This document shows, piece by piece, positions 43,794 to 51,479 of a stretch of 64,000 bases of DNA. The stretch covers positions 2,212,173 to 2,276,172 of the forward strand of contig NZ_CP036528.1 of assembly GCF_004331915.1 (NCBI RefSeq). Reading direction: 5' to 3'. The stretch comes from Ureibacillus thermophilus. Lineage in GTDB: Bacteria > Bacillota > Bacilli > Bacillales_A > Planococcaceae. Made by a program: the position numbers and the translations under genes. The notes under the pieces are model-generated. The model made no database searches. It was not told the DNA's origin and saw nothing but the letters and a program-made list of their open reading frames with translations. Position 1 is the first letter of the stretch; each line of letters begins with the position of its first letter.

Positions 43794-45026
43794 TTAGTAT
43801 GACCACGGTTTAAATTGTGGTGCACAAGGATCCATGCTCATTGGATTATATTGCTGTTGATATTGCTCCATTTGCGGATATGTTGGTTGTGGATAGAATG
43901 GGTACATTGGTGAATAATATCCTTGTTCCATTGGAGGATATTGTGGGTATTGGTAATAATCATAAGCAGGCAATGTTGTTGCTTGCTCAAATTCTTTTGA
44001 AGCGTCTTGATGATCTTTTGATTGTACATAACCTTGGCTGATTGTTTTTACATCTTCCGCATCTTCTTTTGTAGTGGAGTCAAACAGCCAATCTGTATTA
44101 TCTTGAGCTTCTCCATGAAGAGCATCTAATTGCGGCGGAACATATCCATATCCATCATACATTCCCAACTGAGGTTGTTGAGCGTATTCTTGAGCTGAAT
44201 AAGGCATCATTTGAGAAACATCATATCCTTGAGGCATCATCGGATATGGCATTGCTGAGTAATCCGGGCATGGTGGCAGCATTTGCGGCCCTGGAAAATA
44301 TGGTTGAACGTAATCATGCATTTGGTGATGTCTTCCTCTGCAGCCACAGTCCTCTACTTTGTGCTGCATGCCGTGACAAGGATGTACCGGCTGCGGCATA
44401 CATGGGATATAAATTGGCTGCGGCACAGGAACATATTCAACATGAGTTTGAGGTACAGGAACATATTCCACTTCTTTTTCGACCACCTTTTCTTTTTCTT
44501 CTTTCTTTTCTTCCTTCACTGCTTGCGGCGCTGGTTGTGGAATTTCGATAAAAATTGGCTGCGGCATCACAGGTTGCGGGATTGGCATAATTTGCGGCTG
44601 CATCATTTGGCGTTGAATACTAAATTGCGGATGAATATCAAAATGAAATTCATTTTTTTCCTGGGAGTGGAGTTGTTGAACAGGTGTTGGAGCAATTGGC
44701 GGGATAGATGGGATCGGTGGAATTGGCGGCATTTTCAACTCTGCTTTTTTCTCCATCTTTTCGATTGGCTTTTCTTTTGTCGGAGTCTCCACTTTCATTT
44801 CCTTAGGCGGCGTTTCAATTGCTTTTGCTTTATCTGGCATTTCTTTAGGAGCTGCCTTTTGTTTTGGTACAGCAAAATCATCTGGTAAAATAATCTCCAT
44901 GCCAGGTACAATATAATCCGGATTAGCTAAATGAGAATTGAGTCTTTTTAACTCCACAAAATCAATTCCATATTGTTTGGCAATTTTCCAAAGAGTGTCT
45001 CCCTTTTGTACAATATGTGTTCGCAC
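43794..45026 (-). CDS. safA: spore coat assembly protein SafA
   Basis: About 410 residues. An N-terminal LysM domain (THIVQKGDTLWKIAKQYG, ending PGMEIILPDD) is followed by a Pro/Lys/Glu-rich linker and a long Pro-, Tyr-, Met- and Gln-rich tail with many MPQP, YPQYPP-type stretches, the layout of SafA. SafA targets the inner coat to the cortex. Start GTG at 45026 (MRTHIVQKGD) is set by AAGGAGG 6 bases upstream; an ATG abutting that site is unlikely. In B. subtilis safA follows nadBCA; these are absent here. A His/Arg-rich open frame antisense to the tail is a composition artefact. Confidence 0.9.
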   Translation of the reverse strand: MRTHIVQKGDTLWKIAKQYGIDFVELKRLNSHLANPDYIVPGMEIILPDDFAVPKQKAAPKEMPDKAKAIETPPKEMKVETPTKEKPIEKMEKKAELKMPPIPPIPSIPPIAPTPVQQLHSQEKNEFHFDIHPQFSIQRQMMQPQIMPIPQPVMPQPIFIEIPQPAPQAVKEEKKEEKEKVVEKEVEYVPVPQTHVEYVPVPQPIYIPCMPQPVHPCHGMQHKVEDCGCRGRHHQMHDYVQPYFPGPQMLPPCPDYSAMPYPMMPQGYDVSQMMPYSAQEYAQQPQLGMYDGYGYVPPQLDALHGEAQDNTDWLFDSTTKEDAEDVKTISQGYVQSKDHQDASKEFEQATTLPAYDYYQYPQYPPMEQGYYSPMYPFYPQPTYPQMEQYQQQYNPMSMDPCAPQFKPWSY

Positions 45027-45135
45027 AAACATCCTCCTTCTCTCGATTTATAATATGTTATGAAAAGAAAATGGTCACAAAAATATACCCTTTCATCTAC
45101 CTCGTGTTAAACTATGTTTTATAGGCTTATCCGTA

Positions 45136-45152
45136 TACACAGAATTTGTCTA
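45136..45152 (+). promoter_or_regulatory. candidate NiaR operator upstream of niaR
   Basis: Inverted repeat TACACA-GAATT-TGTCTA with one mismatch between arms, 17 bases before the niaR start. NiaR represses NAD genes and often itself; position suggests autoregulation. Similarity to the NiaR box is from memory only. Confidence 0.35.
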
Positions 45153-45168
45153 TTTAGAAGGTGATTGT

Positions 45169-45699
45169 ATGAAAAAAATGCTTGGAGAAGAACGTAGAAA
45201 TGAATTATTAAATGTATTAAAAAATTCAAGAACACCGATTACGGGAACCCAATTAGCAAAATATGCAAATGTCAGCCGACAAGTGATTGTCAATGATATG
45301 AACTTGTTAAAAGCCCGCAATCTCCCTATTATCTCTACAAGCCAAGGTTATTTATATTTGCATCAAGAGGTAGCGGATTCTTTGATTGAAAAGAAAATTG
45401 TCTGTATACATACAGCGGATGAGGCAGAAGATGAAATGTTTACTATTGTCGACTGCGGGGTGACGATTAAAAACGTCATCGTTGAGCATCCAGTCTATGG
45501 AGAAATTACCGCTTCCATGATGTTGTCATCCCGGATGGATGTGGAACATTTTTTAAAAAAAGTGAGAGAAACGAATGCCACTTACCTTTCCGCATTAACT
45601 AACGGTACGCATTTGCATGTCATTTCATCTCCGACCATCGAACAAATTGAGGAAGCAGAAAGAAGACTGCGGGAAAAAGGATATTTAGTGGAAGAATGA
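45169..45699 (+). CDS. niaR: NAD biosynthesis repressor NiaR (YrxA)
   Basis: 176 residues: N-terminal HTH_11 winged helix (TGTQLAKYANVSRQVIVNDM, near residues 25-46) and C-terminal 3H domain, with the three family histidines visible in VEHPVYGEI, DVEHFLKKV and THLHVISSP, which bind metal and nicotinic acid. It represses de novo NAD synthesis and niacin uptake when niacin is present. GAAGGTG lies 5 bases upstream. Its usual partners nifS/nadBCA are not beside it; the next DNA is transposon debris. Confidence 0.92.
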   Translation: MKKMLGEERRNELLNVLKNSRTPITGTQLAKYANVSRQVIVNDMNLLKARNLPIISTSQGYLYLHQEVADSLIEKKIVCIHTADEAEDEMFTIVDCGVTIKNVIVEHPVYGEITASMMLSSRMDVEHFLKKVRETNATYLSALTNGTHLHVISSPTIEQIEEAERRLREKGYLVEE

Positions 45700-45759
45700 T
45701 TTCAAAACAATCTCCATTTATTTATAAAGTAATTAGGCGGAACTGTCTGAAAAAGAAAA

Positions 45760-45779
45760 AAAGAGGCTGAGGCAAAAAC
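45760..45779 (+). repeat. isolated end of the dispersed repeat family (left boundary of bioY block)
   Basis: AAAGAGGCTGAGGCAAAAAC resembles the ends of repeat copies A and B (AAGAGGCTGGGACATAAAC). The inverse-oriented counterpart is at 51040-51059 (17 of 20 identical as reverse complement). No repeat body follows. Confidence 0.5.
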
Positions 45780-45841
45780 AAATAATTAAAGAGGTTAGAG
45801 AAGTAATTGAACTGCTTCCTGTCAAGTAGACAGTGTAAATA

Positions 45842-46185
45842 CTAAGCGGCTTGAGCCCTGTATTCTAAGGGACTTAAGCCGTTTAATTTTTTCTGATAAC
45901 GGAAATGGTTATAAAAATAAATATATTCATCAATCGATTGTTTCCGTGCTTGATATGAATCATAGGTATTCAAATGATATTTTTCACATTTGAATTTACT
46001 CCAAAAGGATTCAATTGAGCGTTATCGATGCATTGACCCACACGAGACATACTTTGTGTTCATTGTGCCTCGTCTATGATCTCCTTATATTTTTTGGATG
46101 TATATTGGAATCCTCGATCGCTATGTACGAGTGGATGTTCGTCAGGTTTCAGGGTTTGGATTGCTTTTGAAATCACCTGTTCAAC
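45842..46185 (-). pseudogene. IS3-family (IS150 group) transposase, C-terminal part, broken
   Basis: The minus strand encodes HPLVHSDRGFQYTSKKYK, then IIDEAQ, an in-frame stop, MSRVGQCIDNA, a frameshift, ESFWSKFKCEKYHL and the family C-terminus YNHFRYQKKLNGLSPLEYR. This is the last third of an IS3 OrfB integrase, including the SDRG Asp and the IESFW Glu of the DDE triad. One nonsense codon and one frameshift make it dead. A terminal-repeat-like sequence GAACTGCTTCCTGTCAAGTAGAC lies at about 45808-45830. Confidence 0.85.
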
Positions 46186-46349
46186 ACGTAGCTGAAAATC
46201 GATTAAATCGCGAGTTTACTGCAGAAAAGCCCAATATGAAATGGTGTACAGATGTAACGGAGCTGAAAAAAAAAAGCCTATTTAAGTGCCCTTATTGATT
46301 TGCATGATGGTTCTAATGTGAGTTATGAATTGGGTCATTCCAATAATAA
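46186..46349 (+). pseudogene. IS3-family transposase, middle part, inverted relative to its C-terminus
   Basis: The plus strand reads HVAENRLNREFTAEKPNMKW then CTDVTEL, and after a one-base slip in an A-run, AYLSALIDLHDGSNVSYELG and HSNN: the start of the rve/DDE core of IS3 OrfB. It joins head to head with the minus-strand C-terminal part at about 46185. The two parts are complementary, not overlapping, so a single transposase copy was probably split by an inversion. The N-terminus (OrfA and start of OrfB) is missing. Confidence 0.75.
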
Positions 46350-46599
46350 ACATATTATTCTTTTTATGTATCGTACTGTTAAATACTTAGAGGAACAAGG
46401 TTATTCAATACCTTTTAACTCAGAAATAGATGATAGTAAAATTAAATTAGGTATGACTTATGAAGATGTATATGAAATAGTTAAGAAAAAAGTATTTTCA
46501 ATGGATAATTCCAAAATTTATACAAATGTAAGTCGCAATAATACTAAAGTTACTACGGATTATATATTTGAAAGTAAATATTCAGCTGTCTTTACGTGA
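46300..46599 (+). CDS. chimeric short ORF, unknown (IS3 fragment fused to unrelated C-terminus)
   Basis: 99 residues. The first 16 (MHDGSNVSYELGHSNN) are IS3 transposase; from about residue 17 the sequence is unrelated (YLEEQGYSIPFNSE, KLGMTYEDVYEIVKKK), soluble and lysine/tyrosine-rich. It was not recognised. No ribosome site precedes the ATG, so it is probably the 3' end of another gene captured next to the IS3 fragment. Expression is doubtful. Confidence 0.35.
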   Translation: MHDGSNVSYELGHSNNKHIILFMYRTVKYLEEQGYSIPFNSEIDDSKIKLGMTYEDVYEIVKKKVFSMDNSKIYTNVSRNNTKVTTDYIFESKYSAVFT

Positions 46600-46658
46600 T
46601 GAGGAATTCTTAAATTCCCTCAAAAAAATTTTTGCTCTAAAATAGTAAACTTAATCTA

Positions 46659-46712
46659 AAAATAGGTTGACATAAATGTAGATTACGATGTAAATTGATG
46701 TCAACCTATTTT
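46659..46712 (+). promoter_or_regulatory. bioY operon promoter inside a perfect inverted repeat (candidate BirA operator)
   Basis: Perfect 15-base arms AAAATAGGTTGACAT (46659-46673) and ATGTCAACCTATTTT (46698-46712), 24 bases apart. TTGACA in the left arm (46667-46672) and TAAATT (46691-46696) form a promoter with an 18-base spacer, so a protein on the arms would block -35 and the start region. BirA is expected here because B. subtilis yhfUTS (bioY, ligase, thiolase) belongs to its regulon, but the arm spacing is wider than usual BirA sites. Confidence 0.55.
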
Positions 46713-46742
46713 ATATTTTGGTTTACTAAAGGGGATGTAAGA

Positions 46743-47318
46743 ATGAAAATTAAAGAGATTACTTATGTTGCATTGTTTGCGGGAATCATGGGAATTTTGG
46801 GATTGGTTCCACCTATTACATTGGGGTTCACTCCTGTACCAATTACTTTACAAACGTTAGGTGTGATCTTGGCAGGAGGTATACTCGGTGCTCGGCTTGG
46901 TTCGTTGAGCATCATTGTCTTTTTATTGATCGTAGCTGCAGGAATGCCGCTTTTACCCGGTGGACGCGGTGGAATTGGGGTCTTTTTCGGTCCGAGCGGC
47001 GGCTATTTAATAGGATATGTAATTGCTGCTTTTAGCATCGGCCTTATTTTTTCTAAAATTCAAACGTTGAAATTTAAACATATTATCGCAACAAATTTAA
47101 CGGTTGGCATTTTTTCTGTCTATTTAACAGGTATTCCTGTGCAGGCTTTTGTAATGAATCTTCCAATACTTGAAACGATTAAATTGAGTCTTGTTTATAT
47201 TCCAGGAGATTTCATAAAAGCAATTATTGCTTCAATCCTTGTTTACAAATTACAGAAATACCCGATTATTGCCCAAAACTTTGTTAAATCGTCTACAGCA
47301 CAAGTAAGGGAGGGATAA
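46743..47318 (+). CDS. bioY: biotin transporter BioY
   Basis: 191 residues with about six membrane segments. The BioY signature is clear: GFTPVPITLQTLGVILAGG near residue 28, then LLPGGRGGIGVFFGPSGGYL near 75. It is the substrate-binding S component of an ECF biotin transporter (or works alone). The ATG at 46743 follows AAAGGGG by 8 bases; the longer open frame overlaps the promoter. First gene of a plus-strand run with fatty-acid genes; equivalent to B. subtilis yhfU. Confidence 0.94.
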   Translation: MKIKEITYVALFAGIMGILGLVPPITLGFTPVPITLQTLGVILAGGILGARLGSLSIIVFLLIVAAGMPLLPGGRGGIGVFFGPSGGYLIGYVIAAFSIGLIFSKIQTLKFKHIIATNLTVGIFSVYLTGIPVQAFVMNLPILETIKLSLVYIPGDFIKAIIASILVYKLQKYPIIAQNFVKSSTAQVREG

Positions 47319-47321
47319 GGT

Positions 47322-48830
47322 GTGATTACTTCTCCCTATTCAAAGCATGCAAAGCTTTTTCCCAATAAAGCTGCACTAATAACGAAAGATGGAGTTTTAA
47401 CATACCGTGAATGGGATAAAGCGGTACGGAAAACGGCCACATGGTTTCAGGCAATGGATTCCCATCATAAAACAGTTGGCATCCATTTGCCGAATGGAAT
47501 TCCGTTTTTGCAGGTTTTTGCAGGGGCAGCTGCTGCCGGATGGAAGGCAGTTCCCCTTGATTTAAAATGGAAGAAAGAAGAACTGCAAAAACGTATTGAA
47601 CTTGCCCAACCTGATGTCATCATTACTACAACAAATCTTTTTTCAAAAGAAATAGGGTTTAATCAGAATGTATGGATTTGGGAAGAATGCAAAGAAAAAA
47701 TTGCGGAAATGCCACCAAAGAAAAACTTTCCGGATTTAGACGATTCGCTTCCGTTTTATCTTGGATTTACATCAGGCTCAACCGGTTCGCCAAAGGCTTT
47801 TATCCGTTCGCACTTGTCTTGGATAGAAAGTTTTGTGTGCACTCGCCGTGAATTTGGCATCAAGGAAAACGACCACGTGCTGATTCCCGGTCCGCTTTTT
47901 CATTCCCATTCGTTATTTGGAGCGATGAGTACTTTGTTTATCGGTGGAACCGTGTATGTATTGGACAAATTTTCCCCTGAAAAAATGTTTTCAGTTATCA
48001 GGGATCATCCGGTTTCAGTAGTGTATATTGTTCCGACGATGGCTGAGGCGCTTCTTAAAAAAAACACATCGGTGAAGCAACCGTTGAAATTAATTTCTTC
48101 TGGGGCGAAATTAGAGGTACATACGAGAAATAGAATCCGCTCAATGTTTCCAAACCTGACATTGTTTGAGTTTTATGGTGCAGGTGAGCTTAGTTTTGTT
48201 TCATTTTCTAATAATGAAAGAAAGCCAGATTCTGTTGGCAGGCCGTTTCATAATGTGAAGGTTCAGATTCGCCGCCATAATGGAGAAATTGCCGGTGTCG
48301 GAGAAATCGGGAAAATCTATGTACGCAGCCCTATGACATTTATTGGTTATATCACAGAACCGGGTGGATACGCGAAATCAATTGCAGATGAACAAGGTTG
48401 GGTGACGGTCAATGATATGGGATGGATCGACGAGGAAGGTTATCTCTATGTCGCGGGCAGGGAGAATAATATGATTTTGTATGGTGGTATAAATCTTTTC
48501 CCTGAGGAAATCGAAGCTGTTTTGAGTAAGCATCCGAAAGTGGAAAAAGCGGCTGTGGTTGGATTAAGCGATCCGTATTGGGGGCAAATTGCGGTAGGTA
48601 TTATACAGGGAGATGTATCTGAACTGGAATTAAAGCGGTATTGCAAAACGCATTTGGCTTCATATAAAGTGCCGCGCAAATGGTATTTTACAGAAGAAAT
48701 GCCTATGACTACCAGCGGAAAAATCGCCCGTGGAGAGCTTCTGAGGTTGCTGGAGAAAAGACTGGTGAATGCCACTTCGATTAATGATTGTAAACACCCC
48801 ATGATAGAAAGGGATGAGCTGCCGCGGTAA
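47322..48830 (+). CDS. yhfT: acyl-CoA ligase, AMP-forming (YhfT/VraA-like)
   Basis: 502 residues, ANL superfamily. Activates a carboxylic acid, probably a fatty acid, to acyl-CoA via acyl-AMP. P-loop LGFTSGSTGSPKAF near residue 151, the EFYGAGELSF motif near 286, hinge LYVAGRENNMILYGGINLF near 383, and catalytic Lys in MTTSGKIARGELL near 472. GTG start 4 bases after the bioY stop, with AGGGAGG upstream. Together with the next genes it resembles S. aureus vraA-vraB-vraC/bioY and B. subtilis yhfUTS. The exact substrate is unknown. Confidence 0.85.
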   Translation: MITSPYSKHAKLFPNKAALITKDGVLTYREWDKAVRKTATWFQAMDSHHKTVGIHLPNGIPFLQVFAGAAAAGWKAVPLDLKWKKEELQKRIELAQPDVIITTTNLFSKEIGFNQNVWIWEECKEKIAEMPPKKNFPDLDDSLPFYLGFTSGSTGSPKAFIRSHLSWIESFVCTRREFGIKENDHVLIPGPLFHSHSLFGAMSTLFIGGTVYVLDKFSPEKMFSVIRDHPVSVVYIVPTMAEALLKKNTSVKQPLKLISSGAKLEVHTRNRIRSMFPNLTLFEFYGAGELSFVSFSNNERKPDSVGRPFHNVKVQIRRHNGEIAGVGEIGKIYVRSPMTFIGYITEPGGYAKSIADEQGWVTVNDMGWIDEEGYLYVAGRENNMILYGGINLFPEEIEAVLSKHPKVEKAAVVGLSDPYWGQIAVGIIQGDVSELELKRYCKTHLASYKVPRKWYFTEEMPMTTSGKIARGELLRLLEKRLVNATSINDCKHPMIERDELPR

Positions 48831-48861
48831 AGAGAAGTAGGTGCGAAAGGAGAATGATGAC

Positions 48862-49965
48862 ATGAGAGATGCGGTAATTGTTGCAGCGAAAAGAACTCCG
48901 ATTGCCCGTGAAAACGGGGCTTTATGTCATCTGCAGGCACATCAATTAGCGGCGCCGCTTCTTTCTTTTTTAGCCAAGGGAATCGAGGAGAAGATTAATG
49001 ACGTCATACTTGGCAATGTTGTTGGTCCTGGAGGCAATATCGCACGTTTATCAGCTTTAGAGGCAGGTCTTCCCTTCTCTGTGCCCGGAATCACTATTGA
49101 CCGTCAGTGTTCTGCAGGACTTGAGGCTATTCGCATGGCTTGTCTTTTTGTTCGTGCAGGTGCCGGATCGTGCTATATGGCAGGAGGAGTTGAAAGCGTC
49201 AGCACCTCTCCCTTCCCGAAGCGTGCCCGGTTTTCACCAGAGAGAATCGGGGATCCGGATATGGGAGTGGCTGCGGAATATGTAGCTGAGAAGTTTGGCA
49301 TTACAAGAAAAATGCAGGATGAGTATGTTTTGTTAAGCTGGACGCGAAGCCGGAATGCTTACAGCAATGGAATCTATGATGAGGAAATCTTTCCTGTAGA
49401 CGGCTTGGAATGTGATGAAATATGGCAGCGTAAACGGAATATGGAGAAGATAGTGAAACGGGCGAATCCCGTTTTTGTGAAAAATGGAACGGTAACAGCG
49501 GCAAATAGCTGCGGAATTCATGATGGTGCAAGTGCAGTTCTTGTCATGGAAGCTGGTCTGGCGGAAAAACTTGGATATAAACCGCTGCTTCGTTATGTCG
49601 ACAGCCAAGTGTCGGGTGTGCATCCTTTTTACCCTGGATTTGCTCCGGTGCCTGCGATCAAAGAATTGCTTGAACGAAATACTTTGACGATTGATGATAT
49701 TGATCTTATTGAAATAAATGAAGCGTTTGCGTCCAAAATTGTTGCTTGTACTCAGGAGCTGTCGATTCCATTGGAAAAAATAAATGTTCATGGTGGTGCA
49801 CTTGTGATTGGCCACCCATACGGTGCATCGGGTGCGGTTTTAGTAACAAGATTATTTTATGAAGTTCAACGGCATCCAAGGACTAGATATGTCCTTGCTG
49901 CTATCGGCAGTGGCGGAGGCGTAGGGGTGGCAATGTTGTTTGAAGCAATTGGAGAACAGGAATGA
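48862..49965 (+). CDS. yhfS: thiolase-family protein (YhfS/VraB-like), lacking the second catalytic Cys
   Basis: 367 residues, thiolase fold. The acylated cysteine is in DRQCSAGLEAI near residue 83, the NEAFASK and catalytic His GGALVIGHPYGASGA motifs are present. The C-terminal motif that normally reads CxGGGxG is GSGGGVG, so the proton-transferring cysteine is replaced by glycine. Start ATG 48862 (MRDAVIVAAKRTP) follows AAAGGAG by 9 bases. It is 31 bases after yhfT. It may be an acyl-CoA acyltransferase with altered chemistry or poor thiolysis. Confidence 0.85.
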   Translation: MRDAVIVAAKRTPIARENGALCHLQAHQLAAPLLSFLAKGIEEKINDVILGNVVGPGGNIARLSALEAGLPFSVPGITIDRQCSAGLEAIRMACLFVRAGAGSCYMAGGVESVSTSPFPKRARFSPERIGDPDMGVAAEYVAEKFGITRKMQDEYVLLSWTRSRNAYSNGIYDEEIFPVDGLECDEIWQRKRNMEKIVKRANPVFVKNGTVTAANSCGIHDGASAVLVMEAGLAEKLGYKPLLRYVDSQVSGVHPFYPGFAPVPAIKELLERNTLTIDDIDLIEINEAFASKIVACTQELSIPLEKINVHGGALVIGHPYGASGAVLVTRLFYEVQRHPRTRYVLAAIGSGGGVGVAMLFEAIGEQE

Positions 49966-50054
49966 ACTATGTCCCACCGAGCGGTCAAATGGTTGGCATA
50001 GAAGAACAGGGACATATTATATCAAAGTACCTCTTAAATAAATGAGGTGATAAA

Positions 50055-50465
50055 TTGAAATCGGAGAGTTATACAGTTTGTTTTACAAAAGAAGAAGTTC
50101 TTCGTTATACCGAATTAGCCGGAGTGAAAAATCCGATCTTTCGCAATATGGAAGCGGCATTGGAGAAGGGGTATAAAGGGATACCTGTTCCACCGGCGAT
50201 GGCAATGATTGCCTACCGACACATTAAATTACCTTGGAAGCTTTCCGAACCGGTCATTCTCAGGAAACAGGAATGCCGGCTGTACAGAATCATGTATGCG
50301 GATGAAATTTATACCGGTACCGTTAAAATATCAAAGTATTCATTCCGTCATAATAAACTATTTATTCTTCAGGAATTGGAAATATTTGATCAGCAGAATC
50401 ATCTCTGTTTTAACGGAATCTCTCATTTGATAGCAGGTGGTGTAATTGAAAAAAATACAGTTTGA
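50055..50465 (+). CDS. MaoC-like hot-dog protein, N-terminal dehydratase type
   Basis: 136 residues, resembling the MaoC_dehydrat_N (FAS1-like) single hot-dog domain: early helix TKEEVLRYTELAGVKNPIF and central GYKGIPVPPAMAM. It lacks the catalytic D-x4-H pair, so it is likely the non-catalytic half of a two-subunit (R)-hydratase with the next gene. AATGAGGTG precedes the TTG start. The gap from the thiolase gene is 89 bases. The two proteins overlap by 20 bases, which supports a heterodimer. Confidence 0.7.
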   Translation: MKSESYTVCFTKEEVLRYTELAGVKNPIFRNMEAALEKGYKGIPVPPAMAMIAYRHIKLPWKLSEPVILRKQECRLYRIMYADEIYTGTVKISKYSFRHNKLFILQELEIFDQQNHLCFNGISHLIAGGVIEKNTV

Positions 50466-50769
50466 AGTGACAGAAAAGGATATCGAAGGTTATGCAGAGT
50501 TGTCAGAAGATTATAATCCGATTCATCTTGACAATGAATATGCCAAGGCTCACGGCTTTTCGGGAAAAATGGCCCATGGGATGCTATCTTTGGCGAAAGT
50601 ATGGGGCATTTTAGCCAATGAATTAGAAATCATGCAATTTCCAGCTGAATTCCATTTGCAATTCCAATCGCCTGTCTATGTTGGGGAACAGGTAGAATTG
50701 AACATTATGGAAAAAGACAATGTTGTCACAATCACCGGCAAAGTTATGAAAGGCAGGGCGTCGTGGTGA
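50446..50769 (+). CDS. MaoC-family (R)-specific enoyl-CoA hydratase-like protein
   Basis: 107 residues, single hot-dog domain with the hydratase-2 motif: DYNPIHLDNEYAKAHGF (catalytic Asp and His) followed by AHGMLSLAKV. TTG start overlapping the previous gene by 20 bases. At 107 residues it is shorter than typical MaoC (about 130-150), ending soon after GKVMKGRASW; the end may be truncated by the junction of the inserted block. Likely acts on acyl-CoA intermediates made by the ligase and thiolase upstream. Confidence 0.7.
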   Translation: MKKIQFEVTEKDIEGYAELSEDYNPIHLDNEYAKAHGFSGKMAHGMLSLAKVWGILANELEIMQFPAEFHLQFQSPVYVGEQVELNIMEKDNVVTITGKVMKGRASW

Positions 50770-51083
50770 CGTTTTAATTTACACCTTCAATTGATCGTTT
50801 GTACACATATGATTTGATCAAGCACCTCTTGAGACGTTTTTTAAACCTTACAATCAATATTGGCTGTAGGGATTTTTTCATGAATTAAAAATTGGATGTT
50901 TAATAAAAAAATTTCTTACTTGAATCGTATAGATTCTTAGTTCTTTGTCAAATGGTGTTGGTGATAAGTTTAAGTGACTTTTCAGGTATGATGTAATCGT
51001 ACGGAGGCTGTCCACTTTTTCAGACGCCCCCTTTTTTTAGATTTTGTCTTAGCCTCTTTACTTTTGACAGCCTAGTCCCTCTA
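50770..51083. other. non-coding boundary region with terminator and repeat end
   Basis: No gene. It holds a stretch AGTTCTTTGTCAAATGGTGTTGGTGA (50939-50964 approx.) that resembles the terminal repeat of ISL3-family elements, then a partial hairpin GGAGGCTGTCC...CAGACGCCCCC with T7 (51003-51038), related to terminators at 27296 and 38482, then the repeat-family end at 51040-51059. Confidence 0.35.
51040..51059 (-). repeat. isolated end of the dispersed repeat family (right boundary of bioY block)
   Basis: Reverse complement AAAGAGGCTAAGACAAAATC matches the sequence at 45760-45779 in inverted orientation at 17 of 20 positions. Confidence 0.5.
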
Positions 51084-51479
51084 TTAGAAAAGAAATCGTT
51101 CTGCCTCTTCTGGGCTCGGCAATTGGCAGACAGCTTTCCCGCCAAGAAGATAACGATATTTGGCCACACCATCATAAATCAAATCTCGAAGAAAAGAGGG
51201 AAGCATTATGAACAAATAAAAAACTTTCCAAAAGCCGTCAAGCTTCCGGCAAATTCGCAAAACGGCAGAAGATTTTGCATAATATCGTCCATTTTCTATA
51301 AGAATTAAACTGTCCATATCAGCCGGAACTCGGTAATCTCTGCATAACCCTTTGCCTGCTTCACTTTCCAACGAAGCAAACTGAAAAAGCTTTCGGGAAT
51401 CTCTTTTTATAATGAATTGTACGCCTCGATGGCAAAATCCGCATTCCCCATCAAATAATACGATTGCTTTCAGATTCAT
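51084..51479 (-). CDS. DCC-family thiol-disulfide oxidoreductase-like protein (DUF393)
   Basis: 131 residues. The N-terminus MNLKAIVLFDGECGFCHRGV contains the family's DxxCxxC motif, followed by a thioredoxin-like layout and SLILIENGRYYAKSSAVLR. Biological role in bacteria is poorly known. The ATG overlaps the pheA stop (TGATG), so it is translationally coupled to the phenylalanine gene. It is not found next to pheA in B. subtilis. Confidence 0.8.
   Translation of the reverse strand: MNLKAIVLFDGECGFCHRGVQFIIKRDSRKLFQFASLESEAGKGLCRDYRVPADMDSLILIENGRYYAKSSAVLRICRKLDGFWKVFYLFIMLPSFLRDLIYDGVAKYRYLLGGKAVCQLPSPEEAERFLF

Noticed and set aside
44283..44888. 201-codon open frame antisense to safA
   Set aside because: Rich in His, Arg, Phe and Leu because it mirrors the Pro/Gln/Met-rich tail of SafA; no ribosome site and no family resemblance.
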